In this document: positions 52,986 to 64,000 of the stretch, in pieces
Layout: every line of letters begins with the position of its first letter
Position numbering within the stretch: the stretch's first letter is position 1
Assembly: GCA_020086605.1 (NCBI GenBank)
Contig: JACBWW010000016.1
Location: 17,164,458-17,228,457, forward strand
Origin: Lanius collurio
Taxonomy: Eukaryota; Chordata; Aves; Passeriformes; Laniidae
Length of the DNA: 64,000 nt
Direction: 5' to 3'
Notes under the pieces: model-generated
The model's input: the letters and a program-made list of their open reading frames with translations, nothing else
What the model was told of the DNA's origin: nothing
The model's database searches: none
Position numbers and translations under genes: made by a program

Positions 52986-53484
52986 TGCTCTAAAACAACT
53001 GCCACTGCTAAATGTTGTTTTCCAGTTAATGGTTTGTGTAATTCATATTTTCACAGTTGCGTGTTTCGGTTATTGCCACAGCCGTGGCATGGAACCATGG
53101 CTCCCAAATTGTGAAGGCAGTGATACAAATGGTCTGTGTTTGCTGCTGGTGCTGTTATCAGTTTGTTCTCAATTTAATGTTTTAGATAAGAGATTGACAA
53201 TGGTGTGTATTCCAGAAAGCCTGGAAATCACTGCAAGAAAGGATTTGGTTAATTCCAGGTTGGCGGATTTTTGTAGTGGAAAAATAACATTGAATGGATA
53301 TTATATTGAAAAATACATTTTGGTTTGGATGATAATGGAAAGGAATGACTTTTGACCACTTAGTTTCTTGCATTTGTTTAGAAGATATAACTTGTATTTT
53401 GGAATTATCTTTTTTTTTTCTTTTTTGAAACAGAAGTTGTGATATTGACCCTGATTTTTTTTTTCTACTGTGGTACCTTGTCAG

Positions 53485-53691
53485 AATCTCCTCTCCTTTG
53501 TACTCCCACTGCCGAGGAAATGATGTTCATCAGCACATGTTCTCTCCTACATCTGCTCCAGGTCTGCAGCATCTTAAATTCCCATTTAGTGCTGACTGTG
53601 CACTTGTCACTTCTCCTCTAGTATTTTACCTGAACTCACAAGCCCAGAGCAATCCATCTAGTCCGTGCTACAGCCATCCTTTCCAGTGGAG
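53485..53691 (+). CDS. Possible cassette exon, symmetric phase 2-2
   Basis: The segment lies between an acceptor-like T-rich tract ending TTGTCAG (53484) and a donor GGAG|GTAAGG (53692). It is 207 bases, divisible by three, and open throughout in the frame that both enters and leaves in phase 2. That is exactly what would fit between exon 2 (ending TT) and the next MAST exon. The peptide is rich in Ser, Pro and Gln (for example NPSSPCYSHPFQW near the end) with no domain I recognise. The acceptor tract is interrupted by purines, and a 69-codon open frame can arise by chance in a 64-kb window, so this stays tentative. Confidence 0.27.
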
Positions 53692-54989
53692 GTAAGGAGA
53701 GGTATCAACTAGGAGTTTCTAACAGTTTGCTGTTGACATAACCATCTATGAAATCAATAACTTTACAGTTCAAGAGAATAACATCTAACAAAAGGAAACA
53801 GCTTCCTAGTCACAACTTACTTCCAGCTACTTAGTGTTCAAGTTGATGTTGCTTATTGAGACAAATTTTTTGTAGTTTGTGTGTATGCCCTATGTAGGGA
53901 AGAAGATAAAATGGATTAAGGAATGGAAACCTGTCTGATAGTGTGTGCCTGCCAGTTCCTGGTGGTACCTTGTGTTAGCACATGTGCAACTTATACTGTG
54001 CAGCAGAGTAGTCCTTGTAAGCATGTCTGGTGTCAGGAAAACCAACTTAAAACAGCCTGGAGTGGGGTCCTTAAAAAAGCCTGTCTAAACAGTGGGTCTG
54101 TGCTAAATACTCCACCCTGTTCTATTCACTGGAAGTCCACTCTGCTTTCTTACAAAGGCTGTCAGGCTGAGGTCTCCAAGCACAGGGTATGCAAGGGATA
54201 AGGAGCAGAATCAAGCCTGTTGTTAGCTGGCTTAGGTGCAGGATACAAGAGTTTCTAAACCAAAAGCAACCCGAACCAACTCAGTTTATATTAAAGCACT
54301 AAACAGCTCAACTGATGCATTTTCCCTTCAGGATTAGCTCTTGCTCCTCATTGTGCTCTCATGGGACAAGCACAGTCATCAGCAACCCCAGTGCAAACCT
54401 TCAGCTTCTTCACTTAGAGGAAATTTCACCAACTCTAAGGGGAACAGTCCTGGGCAAAGGCTCACACACGCTGGAGATCTTTGTGTGTGCAATTATGAAA
54501 CCAGAGCTCAGTGGTACCTACTTAAAACTTGAGCCAACATAACACCAGAGGGCTGATTTTGAAGTTCACATGCTGCAGGGTGGATGTGGCTGGTCAAATT
54601 TCAGTTACTCATCAGGTGGTAATGCAATAGCCTCTGAATCTAGATGTTATTTCAGAGGGAGGTTGTTCTTGCTGGCCAGCTCTGGTGAGACTAACCAGAA
54701 AACGTGAAGTTGAACTATTTTAGGCTTCAGCTCCTCTAGTGCAGAGTAATGTAAATGACATCTGTTGAGTGGAAATCAGGTTGTCAGCAGAGGAGAGGGA
54801 CATTGCATGTGTCTGTCCTTGTTGTGCATGGCCATGGAGAGAGGCTTGCCCAGCATCTGCTGCTTTCCCTGCACGCTGGGCAGCAGTTGGTGACAATTCT
54901 TAATAAGCTGCTCACTTTGGCAGCAGTTGGGGGAAGTGAAGGACAGCAGCTACAGAGCAGTCTCCTAACATTTCAGTGTCATTGCTGTC

Positions 54990-55145
54990 AATCTAATTTT
55001 AAATGAATTTTTATTATTTAAAGGCTGGTATTGGGTAATGTTCCTTTAAACAAGAGTGATTAAACTCGATTAATTGCTGTTTAGCCTTGGGGCTAATTAA
55101 CAGACTGGTAAGTGGCAATTAAATATCAAGATTAGATTATTGTTA
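54990..55145. promoter_or_regulatory. TAAT-rich block, candidate homeodomain-bound enhancer
   Basis: A dense run of TAAT/ATTA cores includes GATTAATTGC and GCTAATTAAC, with further TCTAATTTTAAAT, GCAATTAAAT and GATTAGATTATTG. The spacing of intact homeodomain cores resembles vertebrate conserved noncoding enhancers, but AT-rich introns also produce such motifs. Function is inferred. Confidence 0.3.
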
Positions 55146-58100
55146 AAGTCAGTTGAGAACTGTTCTTTTTAGGGATGAAATCTGATGATTATTGATTATT
55201 TTCAAAAGCCTTTTTGGTACTTACTGCTTTTTCTTCCTCTGAGAAACTTTCAATTTTCAGGGTTCTGACATGGGTCAGTGAATAATTTTCTCTTTTAAAC
55301 AGTTCATACAAAAGTCTTAATAGCAAGCTTTGTTCCACTGTTACTATGGACTCCTTGATAATAATATTTTTCCCATATGGGGACCTTTCAGCCATCTGCT
55401 CTTTAAATACTGAATGGTTGATGATTCACAGATACAAGGTTCTGTGGAAGAGCTTAGGTCGACTATAATAAGTTTTTATTTTCGTCGTTGTTGCTTTCAC
55501 CTGTGCAGCTCTTGATCCTGTTTTATCCTGTCTTTCTTTGTTGTAGTTTTGTTTACTTGGTTACAGTGCCAGTGATAGCCATTCCTGCTTGCTTAGAGCG
55601 AAGGTTCATCTTGGCAAGTCACCACTGTCATTGATCTGCTCAGCTTAACACCTCAGGTTAGCCAGGCAGTGATTCATTTCCATGGCTATGCAGGGAACCA
55701 CTGGAAAATGTAACAAGAAAAACTTGTGCCTTCACATTAAATCTTCCTCACTTTTTACCTTTGGTATATTGCATTTGCAAGAATTTGCGCAGATTTTCTC
55801 TCCTTCCCTATATTTTGTGGTGCCATTGATAATTTTATGTCGACAGATGAATGACTGTTGGTGCATCTGATGTCAAGACAGATGGCATGGAAGTTCATGG
55901 CTTCTGAAAGAATTAATCTAATTAAGATTGAAAATATTTTATACATAAGCTTTGAACAAATGAAAATAATATAAACCTTTCAAAAGAGTGAAAGGAAATG
56001 TGGTCTGATTACAATAAAAGTAAATTGATAACAGGTGGAATAAGACTGCTATAGTTGATGGAAATGTGGGTTGGAATTAAGGTCATACATCTTTAGGGAG
56101 AAAAGAGAATTATGTCCAAAATTGAACAAGTGCTGAGTCTTGTCTTTGGGATCTGGCTTGCACTCTTATGGGGGTAACAGGAAAGTCAAATTACTGAAGA
56201 AGAAAATGTGGCCATGTTTCACAGCTGGTCCTCTTTATGAGCTGGCAGATCTTTGTGCACCCATATTTGTCCTGTAATTTAATCAAAATATGAATTTACA
56301 GTGTTTTTTGATCTCGAGTTGCTTAAGAGATGTCATGAATTTATTGTTCTAACTTGGAAGTGATGAACCGTGGGATTAAAGGAGAGTGCAATTACCCGCT
56401 GATTACATTGTTCCAGAAAATGTTACATTCTGTGTAACTCCCCCAGTAAGACGAGACATTTTCAGTAATTCTAGAAACAGTTTCATTTGTTTATGGTAAG
56501 AAGGATAAAGGTGTTCAGGTGCTGTTTTTCTGGCATCTCTGAGTGCTTCAGCTGAGGTGAAGTCTCAGTGGAATTTTGCCTACAAAATGAAGGGAAGAGT
56601 TAGCTTCAGCTGGATCATTTAAGGGACATTTTCTTCTGCTATTTCAATTTCATGAATTCATGCCAGTTGTGGAACATGTTCTTATAGGGATGTATGGTGG
56701 AGGTTATTTTTATAGGAATGTTTTCCCTTGGAAATTTTAGCTTTAATGAAGTCTATTGGAAATAGCTATTAATTTTTTTTATAGTTTTGCAGAATAGTTT
56801 AATAGAATTTTTTCTTAGGATGTACAAAATCTGGTCACCATTTGTGGATGTGATGGTGACCAGACCCTCGCTGTCTTATTTAAGCAAAACAAAATGAGAA
56901 ACCTAATGTTGCTCCAAAATAGTCTTTAAGCACGCTACATAATTACTTGATCAGTGTGTAATTACTACATTATGAGTTTTATATAAGTAGGATTTTATGG
57001 ACATCTGTGATAAAATTTAAGAATATATTAATTTATTTACATAAAATTCTATTCTAGGAAACAAGCCTTTAATCAATAACTGTGGTAAGTAACAAGAATA
57101 TATTATACATAGGCATTCAGCAAATGTCCTGGAGGGTTGCCTGCCTTTATTTAAAGCCTTTTTTGTACAAGCTGTTGCAATGGATGAGAGGAGACCTATA
57201 TTTAGAGCTTTGGCTTGTTTGGGTGTATGAGTGAGGCTGAGTGGGCAGTGTCCTGGGTGAGTCTGCTCCATTGCAGTGAATCCAGTGGGCTTTCCAGATT
57301 TGCAGGGTGCTGGTCAGCAAACCCTCACCAAAGGGTGGGGGTGGAGACATCCACCTTCTTGGAATGGGTCTCCTGTCAGACCATGGCTCTTTATCTTGTG
57401 AATGAGATTGGCTGGTGTGCCTCGATGGGAGTTTTGTCACTCCAGTCCTGTTGCTTCCAGGCAGATGCAGAAATCCCTTCCATAGAGTAGAGATGTATTC
57501 TTGGCACACACATCCCCAGATCACCTGTGGTTTGGGTTTTGAAGACTGCATGTATTTTACAACATCGGGGCTGCAGCTGTAAACAGAAGTTCCTTATTTT
57601 TAGGGAAGATCAAAAACATTTCAGAATTCAGCCTTGATAAGTTTCTTTATTTTTATTTTGAAGTACCTCAAGGCTTATCAAAAGTTGTTGGTGATTTCCT
57701 ATGTTTGCTTAAATTTTGCTTGGTGTAAAGTCACTTGATATGATACAGGTTTTAAGAGTTTGGTTTTTTTAAGTTAGAAATTCATCTGACAAATGTTGGA
57801 GCATTGATGAAGAGGCCTATATTCAGTTTGAATGACATTTGGAAATTGTTCTGGTTTTGCAGTAAGTGTTTTCCTCCTGGTTTAGTACCTAATTTGGTAC
57901 AGGTTCTGCTTTCTTAAATGTGCTAAATAATTGGTCAGAGTTGACTGCAAGACAGCATAATGTCACTTTTGGAAACAGTGTAGATCAGCAATTCAAGAAT
58001 AATGAGAAACAGAACAACTTTGTGGATATATCATTATGCATAATGTGAAATGATGAATTTTGAGTAGGTAAGCTTTTGGCAACTGAATTCTAATCTACAT

Positions 58101-58416
58101 CTCACATTGAATGAATGAGTTTCCCAGAATTAATTTCTTTTTTAATGGAAATTTTTCTCCTTATTCCTTTTCTTTTGTACTGGTTATTATTCTTGGGAAT
58201 CGTTTTTCCCCATCTAAGAAACTACATGAGAGGGACACACTGGTGATACCTGAAACTTGACAGGCTCAGATAGCATCTTGTGTGTCTTGGGTTGATGGGA
58301 AGCTGTTTACTTTAGTGTGGTTGGGAACATTGAGGCATAGTGGCAAGAATGGTATAATTTTTTCATGCAAAGGCATTACATAAATTCAAAAATCCCTGCA
58401 TCCTGCCTGGAGCTGC

Positions 58417-58520
58417 AGTAGCAGAAGAGTTAAACTCTGGGGTTTGGAGCCCAAGGTGTGAATTCTTGTCTCCTTCCAGGCTCACCATTTGGCTGCCTTC
58501 CATGGGACCACTTGTAAATC
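58417..58520 (+). mobile_element. MIR-like SINE remnant (tRNA-derived 5' part)
   Basis: The order GAGTTAAACTCTGGGGTTTGGAGCCC, then AGGTGTGAATTC, then GGCTCACCATTTGGCTG and GGGACCACTTGTAAATC follows the 5' half of MIR (GGTTAAGAGCACGGGCTCTGGAGCCAGA, GGGTTCGAATCC, GGCTCTGCCACTTACTAGCTG, GGGCAAGTCACTTAACC). The GTGTGAATTC segment corresponds to a decayed B box. Divergence is high. Confidence 0.5.
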
Positions 58521-60549
58521 ATAGCCTGGTGGTTTGACCTGGGAAATTGGAGGCTCCCAGAGGGGAGCTTGTACTTGTGACTTTAGAAGTTGGAGGGCTT
58601 TACTGTTTGTTGGCCATTTCACCTATAAGCCATATAAGGTTATGGTTCATAACTGGTTTTTCTATAGAATTGTGTTTGGAGGCTGTGACCTGCTGGTACA
58701 CCTGTGTATGAGATGACTCATTTACTACCCCTGCACTCTTCAGAGTTTGGGATGGTTGGGACAAGTCAGCAGCTTCCAGGGAGGAATGAAGAACTCAGAA
58801 GGTTCTTAAGAGACTGTGGTAAATATTGGAGCCTTTCTTTTTCTGTCCTTTTCCTCAAATAATAGTGAGTTCCTCAAATGACAGTGGTGTGCTCGGTTCT
58901 CTATAACATTTTTCCTTCCAAGTAGTCTCTCCTTCAAAGACCTTTTGATCTTGAATACAGATACAGAAACAACCATAGCACTGAAAGATTCCTGGCAAGG
59001 GAATAGTTCTGAGAAAGAAATATAAATTCTTAACCAGACAGTCATGCGTTTATTATTGTTGATAGACAGTGCCATTATCCAAGATTTGTTTTTAATTGGG
59101 CTATGAGGCAACCAGGGGCTATTTTTAGTTTTAATTTGGAAAATCAGCGAGTGTGCAAAGGGCCCTGTTAATGTCCTGTGCTGAAGTACTAATAGTAAAG
59201 ATGTACTAACAGCAAGTACCTGGTGTCACCTTCACGGCCTGGAGCTGGGGGGAAACAGAGGTTATTTTATACAGCTGTGTGTGTCAGCCCAGGACTGTTC
59301 CTGCCCAGGAACAGCAGGCTCCTTTCCAATGAGTTTCCTTAAAAAATTGCTTTTTGAAGACAAGTATTACAGTATTAATTTAGTTAGATAAACCATGTAG
59401 TGGATCAATATTAACCTGAAAGCTTAAGGAAAGTTCAGAATGTAAAGAAGGAAAGAGGATCTCCGGGTAACTTTTCACCAATTTTTGGAATGGTATCCCA
59501 TTTCAGCTGTGTCTCACTCTATCCTGAGCTATGATGAACTTTTGTCTCAAATTTATGCTCTTGTTTGAATATTCATAACACCATGCCAAAGGGCCTGCAG
59601 AGCTTCATCTGCTGTAAATGGACCCACTCGTGCTCTCTTTCTACAGGCTGCATCTGTGCTCTCCTTTTCTTCAGCATCTCTCTATTCCTGTTTTTGTTCA
59701 TTCATCTCAAATATGCTTCTTTTATAAGTTCTCTCTTCCCCTCATTTATCTCCTGAAATTTTGCTACTTTGGCTAGTTGTTATTATTCTGTCATTCAATC
59801 CCTTGTGTGGTACTTGAGAGCATAATCTTCTAACCTAGTTTACATTACACTGTCATTATGAATTATTAATGCTCTAAAATAAAATCTTCAAACCGTAATC
59901 TTTGCTGTGGTGAAAGAGCTCTGTGTGCTTTTGTTTCCTTCCTGTTCTCCCTGTCCTTTCCTTTCTTCAGACCTTTAGGTCTTTGGCGCAGGGATGTTAT
60001 TGATCTGGCCATCTGGGAAAGACTCACTGTGCACTGAGAATTGCATTGTCACATCTCTGGGCTGAGATGGGCATGTATTTATATAAACACTAAAGAAGCC
60101 ATTTTTGGAAGTAGTTCTTTTGATTCTCATCAAAGACATGCTGCACAAGTAGAAGTGATAATGTGTGTTTGGGTTGTAGCTTGCCTGAGAAGGTGAATAT
60201 TATTTTTTGTACTCTTTATTACATTTCTGTTTTTGTTCCTGAGATTCGTACTTTTATTTATGAGCAGATGAGAAATTTAAAATAGCAGAAGAGATCAAGT
60301 TATAATTCTCAGAAAACTTTTAGGGCAAAATTTTCCACTGAAAGAAATCTGGTCAAAGTCCCTATTAGCTTTTCTCCACACTTCATTTTAATGCAGCTGC
60401 TTGCCCATTCTGCTTCCGAGAGACTGGAAGATTCCAGAATCATTAAACATCCAATTTTCCGAGTGAATCAACCCACAAATATTGACCAGAAGTGTTCCTT
60501 TAAAGTCACGAGTGTCTGCACTGCCCTTGCAGAGAACTTGCAATTAGTT

Positions 60550-60900
60550 TGAGCAAAATGCAGTCGATTAGAGCTGCGTTTGTCTTTGGCGTGGAGGAGC
60601 AGCCCGTGGGGACGTGTCCTGGCCTGTGCCCCATGGCTGAGCGCGCGCAGCCTCCGCTCGTGGCAAGATGGATCACAAAACTGGGACCTGTCGCTTCTGC
60701 AACTTTCCCCTTCTTGTCAAAACCAAGGGCAGCTGCAGACTCGGCCGCAGGACGCCGCAGTCGGTGCTTTACATCGTGCTCTTGTAAGTGGTCGCTGGTG
60801 TGAGAGGTGTTTCTTGGGTTTGGATTGTGCTCTCTCTGCAGGAAGGGTGTTCTCCGCACACGCAGGTGGTGTTGGTTTGCACGCGTGATCTGTGCTCTCT
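60550..60900. promoter_or_regulatory. CpG-enriched patch overlapping a candidate first exon
   Basis: Roughly 20 CpGs fall within 60560-60800, including GAGCGCGCGCAG (60639-60650), CTCGGCCGCAGGACGCCGCAG (60740-60760) and TGGTCGCTGG after the donor. The surroundings are AT-rich intron. The patch spans the candidate exon 60668-60783, as CpG-island promoters usually span their first exon. No TATA box is evident. Confidence 0.5.
60668..60783 (+). CDS. Candidate alternative first coding exon, phase-matched to MAST exon 2
   Basis: The ATG sits in AAGATGG (A at -3, G at +4) inside a CpG-enriched patch. The frame is closed upstream by TGA at 60638-60640 and stays open for 38 codons to a consensus donor, CTCTT|GTAAGT. 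It exits in phase 2 leaving TT, identical to the exon ending at 44987, so splicing to the next shared MAST exon would keep frame and restore the same Phe codon. The peptide begins MDHKTGTCRFCNFP, contains a CxxC, and ends in a hydrophobic SVLYIVL. I do not know it as a documented isoform. A competing frame from an ATG at 60633 is also open to the donor but exits in phase 1 and would not fit. It could also belong to an unrelated noncoding transcript. Confidence 0.42.
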
Positions 60901-61971
60901 CCGCTTCTCTGCTTGTTTAGAAGCCTGTGTGTTGTACTGAATACTTTAGCCAGCTGGAAAGAAGATTTGCTTTTCTTACTGGCTGCATTTTAATAGGTAG
61001 AGCAGAAAATGTTTGTTAAAAAGTATTTTTTAAAATTGCTTACATTTTTTCTTAATTTTTTTTTCTTTCCTTTCCCTAATCTATAAAATCTGTATAATGC
61101 TACATCTCCTAATAAAAACTTGAAGAAAAGAAAATAAGTACAAGATGGATATTCCCATTTATCAACACTCTCTCTTTTTCTTTATATGTGAGATGGCTTA
61201 AAAGGTCATTGGTGAGATGGGTTATGAAAGTAATTTATTTTAAAAGCAAGCAATTTTGTTATATATTTTTGTTTCTAGCTAGATTATTTAGATTTATTTC
61301 TGCCATTTTTAATGTTACAGTAGAGTGCAGTAAGATTTAGTAATGCAAACTGATAAATTTTGGTTTTAGTATTTCAAAATTAATGTTTCTCTAGAGACTG
61401 CAGAAATCATTAAGAGTTCCATATCTGTCCATTCTGTACTTTATTTCAAAGCTGAGAATTCAGTTTGAGTCAATTTATCTTAATTTATTAAATCTGCATC
61501 TGTATTCTAACATTTATGTCTCCACTTATATATAGGTAGACACACACGTTAGAAGTCATATATAAAATAAATGTCTTCATTCAAGACATTCTTAATAATA
61601 TGTGTATTTTAGGAAACCTGGGGTTTGTAACGCATCACCTTTGTGGGTTTCTCAGAATTACTGTGGAACAGTGACAGAGTTGTATCAATCTGTAGTTATT
61701 TAAGGATATGTGGTCCAGGCTTGTTCTCATGTTGGATCTGGTTTTATGTTATATATTTTTCTGAGGCTCACAACCTGGAATAGTTTGTTTGCCTGACAGT
61801 TGATGATATCACAATTTTCCCAGACTTTAAGATTAAAAGCTAAGCTTTTGCTGTGAAGATTCATAGTATTCCAGAGGAATGGCTAAAATAGGGGCCAATT
61901 TCTGTTAAAAATTCATGTCCAAATAAGGATGTAATTCTGCTTTTAAAACTAGATAAACTTTTTATCCTTTT

Positions 61972-61984
61972 TGTGTGTGTGTGT
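61972..61984. repeat. Short (GT)n repeat
   Basis: Six GT units within TTTTTGTGTGTGTGTGTCTG, in intron 2. Confidence 0.8.
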
Positions 61985-62830
61985 CTGCTAGCACCCCTGA
62001 TGTTTCCCAGGCATGGTTTTGATTTCTCATGTCTCATTTCCCTCTTCTGTACCATGCTTATTTTGTAAAGTCTATTCTTATCCCATGCTCTAACTTCATT
62101 AAGAATTTATGCTTGAAAATGTAAAATTCATCCTCTTCGTCTGTTCATTACATTAGCATTCCCCTTGCTCCCAGAATAACTCTTCTTAGCCAACATCCTA
62201 CAAAATAAGCTTTTTGTCTCAGAAAAGCTGTGGTAAATGCAAGGGCTTTACAATATCCTTAACATTTCAGCTGAGCCTAAGTGTGTTAACCAGGGAAGAG
62301 GAAACAAGCCATGGAGTGGAACATCCTGCACCGGAGATTTGGGTTGGAGCAAACAACCTGAATTATACTGAGAAACAAATCAGATGCCAGAGCTTGTTTC
62401 AGAGTTCAGGCTTGATTTGGTCTTCTGGGTAATACACTGTGAAACAGGTGACAGCACTCCCTGCTCGCTGCTCACCACGTGTGCCCTGAGCCTGCGGGCA
62501 CCATGGGGATCCTTGGCACGGCGTCTGCACAGGCTGCTGCCCTGGGATGCACGCTGGGCGTTTGTGGGCTTGCAGAGATGAGGGGAGCCCTTTTTGCTTT
62601 TGTGAGCCAGTAATTGAGAGCTGAGTAACTCAAAGCCCTCTAATTCACCACTGAAATACAGCTCAGCTCCCTCTCTTTGTTGTTTGCTTTGTTCATTTTG
62701 CCTTGATTACTTGCCTGTTGTCTTGGTTTAGTTTTAGCCATCCGCTGGTATTTCTTTTTCAGTCCTCACTCCCTGCAAAGACACAAAGTCTGCCAACCAC
62801 CTGTTCTGCTGCTCTCACCTTAATTTGTCC

Positions 62831-62884
62831 TTTAAGCTCTGCACTGTAGCTTCTCTGTAAAATGGGGTGAATAACTAACACCTG
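62831..62884 (+). mobile_element. Possible MIR-like fragment
   Basis: TTCTCTGTAAAATGGGGTGAATAACTAACACCT resembles the MIR core TCATCTGTAAAATGGGGATAATAATACCTACCT. Only about 50 bases can be aligned by eye and the flanks are not convincing, so this may be a chance match. Confidence 0.4.
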
Positions 62885-64000
62885 CTTTTTCAGATCTGCT
62901 TTGCTGACATAGTTTTGTTGGAATAGTTATGGACCATGTCTGTCAGGGACTGTGTATTACAGCTCTTTGGGATATATACAAAACCCATGTTACAGGAGAA
63001 TTAGCTGTAGCCTGGTGGTGTTACTCAAGTACAGGGAGTCAGAGGTGGAAATGTTCTGCAAAGAGCTGAAGTGCTGCACTTCTTCATGGAAAGGCTGCTA
63101 CAGGCTGGAGTGGCAGGAGAAGAGATTAAGTTTTCTTCCTGTTTGCAAATCCAGTTGCACAGTGAATTCATTAGGACTGTATTACAGGTTAAAAAGGAAG
63201 CTTTAAGTGCTTTGGGATAAATAATACATGACAAAGATGAGGAGATGCTGTGGTGGCAAGAGGAGGCTCAATCTGTGTTTTCCTCTGGATAAATTTTGGC
63301 TGATGAAGAGGAGGGAGAACCTTTGGATGAGGATGTTTGGGTTACAGCAGCGTTCTGTGGTGCTGTGTTTCTTGCAAGTGCTATTGAATATCATTAACTA
63401 CATTTTGGATAAAACATTCGAAGATTTTTGTGTAAATAGGAAGTGACATTTTCAGATCTGCTTTTCAATATTGTTGTTTTTCAAATAACATTTCTCAATT
63501 TTTATGGCATTTGAATCACATATGGAGGTTACATTTGATTAAATTGGACAACTGACATTTGAATCGCACATGAAGAAGGCAGGGCTAGGGAAAGAACGCT
63601 AGAACTAGTAACTTATTTAAAGAGGATAATTGACCTTTCCGTGGCATCTGAGCCCAATTGTCAAGTCTGTGAGTTTGAAATTATGTTAAACTTACGTTAT
63701 ATTAGAGTTGTCGAATGTCTTACTAGTGTTACTTGGGAAGGATAGCGTTGTGTGGAATATTAACATACTAGTAAGTGATACTTTTGTAAATAAAAACACA
63801 AAGAAAGAATATTTCTTATTATATATTCATAGGATTTGGGGCACAACTAGCTTGATGTTTTAGCACTACTCACTTCTTATCACTATTTAGTAGTGTTTTC
63901 ACTTAGAAGATGGGAATTGTGATGATGGAGCTGTAGTTGGCGTCTTCTCTGAGTGAGTACAATTTTGTGAGAGTTGTTTTAGATTGAAATCAGAGCAGTT

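Larger units (their letters stand above)
44988..64000 (+). other. Intron 2 of the MAST transcript (5' part, continues past the window)
   Basis: It starts at the GTAAGT donor after exon 2. The next constitutive MAST exon, expected to begin with the CRTSNRKSL coding sequence, was not seen before the right edge. The intron holds two CpG-enriched patches with candidate first exons (50.87-51.56 kb and 60.55-60.78 kb), a possible cassette exon (53485-53691), a TAAT-rich block (54990-55145) and MIR-like SINE remnants (52870-52985, 58417-58520, perhaps 62831-62884). The stretches 45000-50860, 55150-58410 and 60900-62830 contain nothing else I can name. Confidence 0.75.

Noticed and set aside
57147..57551. 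134-codon minus-strand open frame
   Set aside because: Proline/serine-rich low-complexity translation with no family resemblance and no clear promoter or splice sites. Likely chance.
1..64000. tRNA, rRNA, CRISPR arrays, intact LTR elements or phage-type genes
   Set aside because: None was seen: no intact B-box with a paired A-box, no regular spaced repeats, no LTR pairs and no gene clusters. The window is vertebrate intronic DNA.

Overview
This window is vertebrate nuclear DNA, almost certainly from a bird. The main evidence is two CR1 (chicken repeat 1) non-LTR retrotransposon fragments, at 1029-1249 and 24781-25297. There are also worn copies resembling the ancient amniote SINE MIR. The base composition is AT-rich and CpG-poor, with no long open reading frame, no operon structure and no bacterial-type gene spacing. 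Most of the window is intron.

Two very small coding exons on the + strand fix the identity. The first, at 13069-13107, encodes MDDSSILRRRGLQ and ends in a GTAAGT donor. The second, at 44956-44987, encodes KELSLPRRGS plus two bases of a further codon; it follows a pyrimidine-rich acceptor and is itself followed by GTAAGT. Joined, they give the N-terminus of a MAST-family (microtubule-associated serine/threonine) kinase. The serine after PRRG and the following TT (Phe if the next exon begins with C) fit MAST4 or MAST2 rather than MAST3. The very large introns favour MAST4. The kinase, DUF1908 and PDZ exons lie beyond the right edge.

Layout: 1-13068 is sequence upstream of this first exon, probably intron of a longer isoform, and holds one CR1 and a CpG-enriched patch at 11.03-11.34 kb. 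Positions 13108-44955 are a 31.8-kb intron holding the second CR1. A compact CpG island at 44.1-44.36 kb lies just before exon 2. Positions 44988-64000 are the start of the next intron.

That last intron contains two further CpG-enriched patches, at 50.87-51.43 kb and 60.55-60.90 kb. Each is followed by or overlaps a short ATG-started frame running into a GTAAG donor in phase 2, the phase in which exon 2 ends. A possible cassette exon of phase 2-2 lies at 53485-53691. My main hypothesis is therefore a nested series of alternative promoters and first exons that give the kinase different N-termini. The two anchor exons are well supported. The alternative exons are inferences from splice signals, phase and CpG content, and need transcript data. 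I saw no tRNA, rRNA, CRISPR array or second protein-coding gene.
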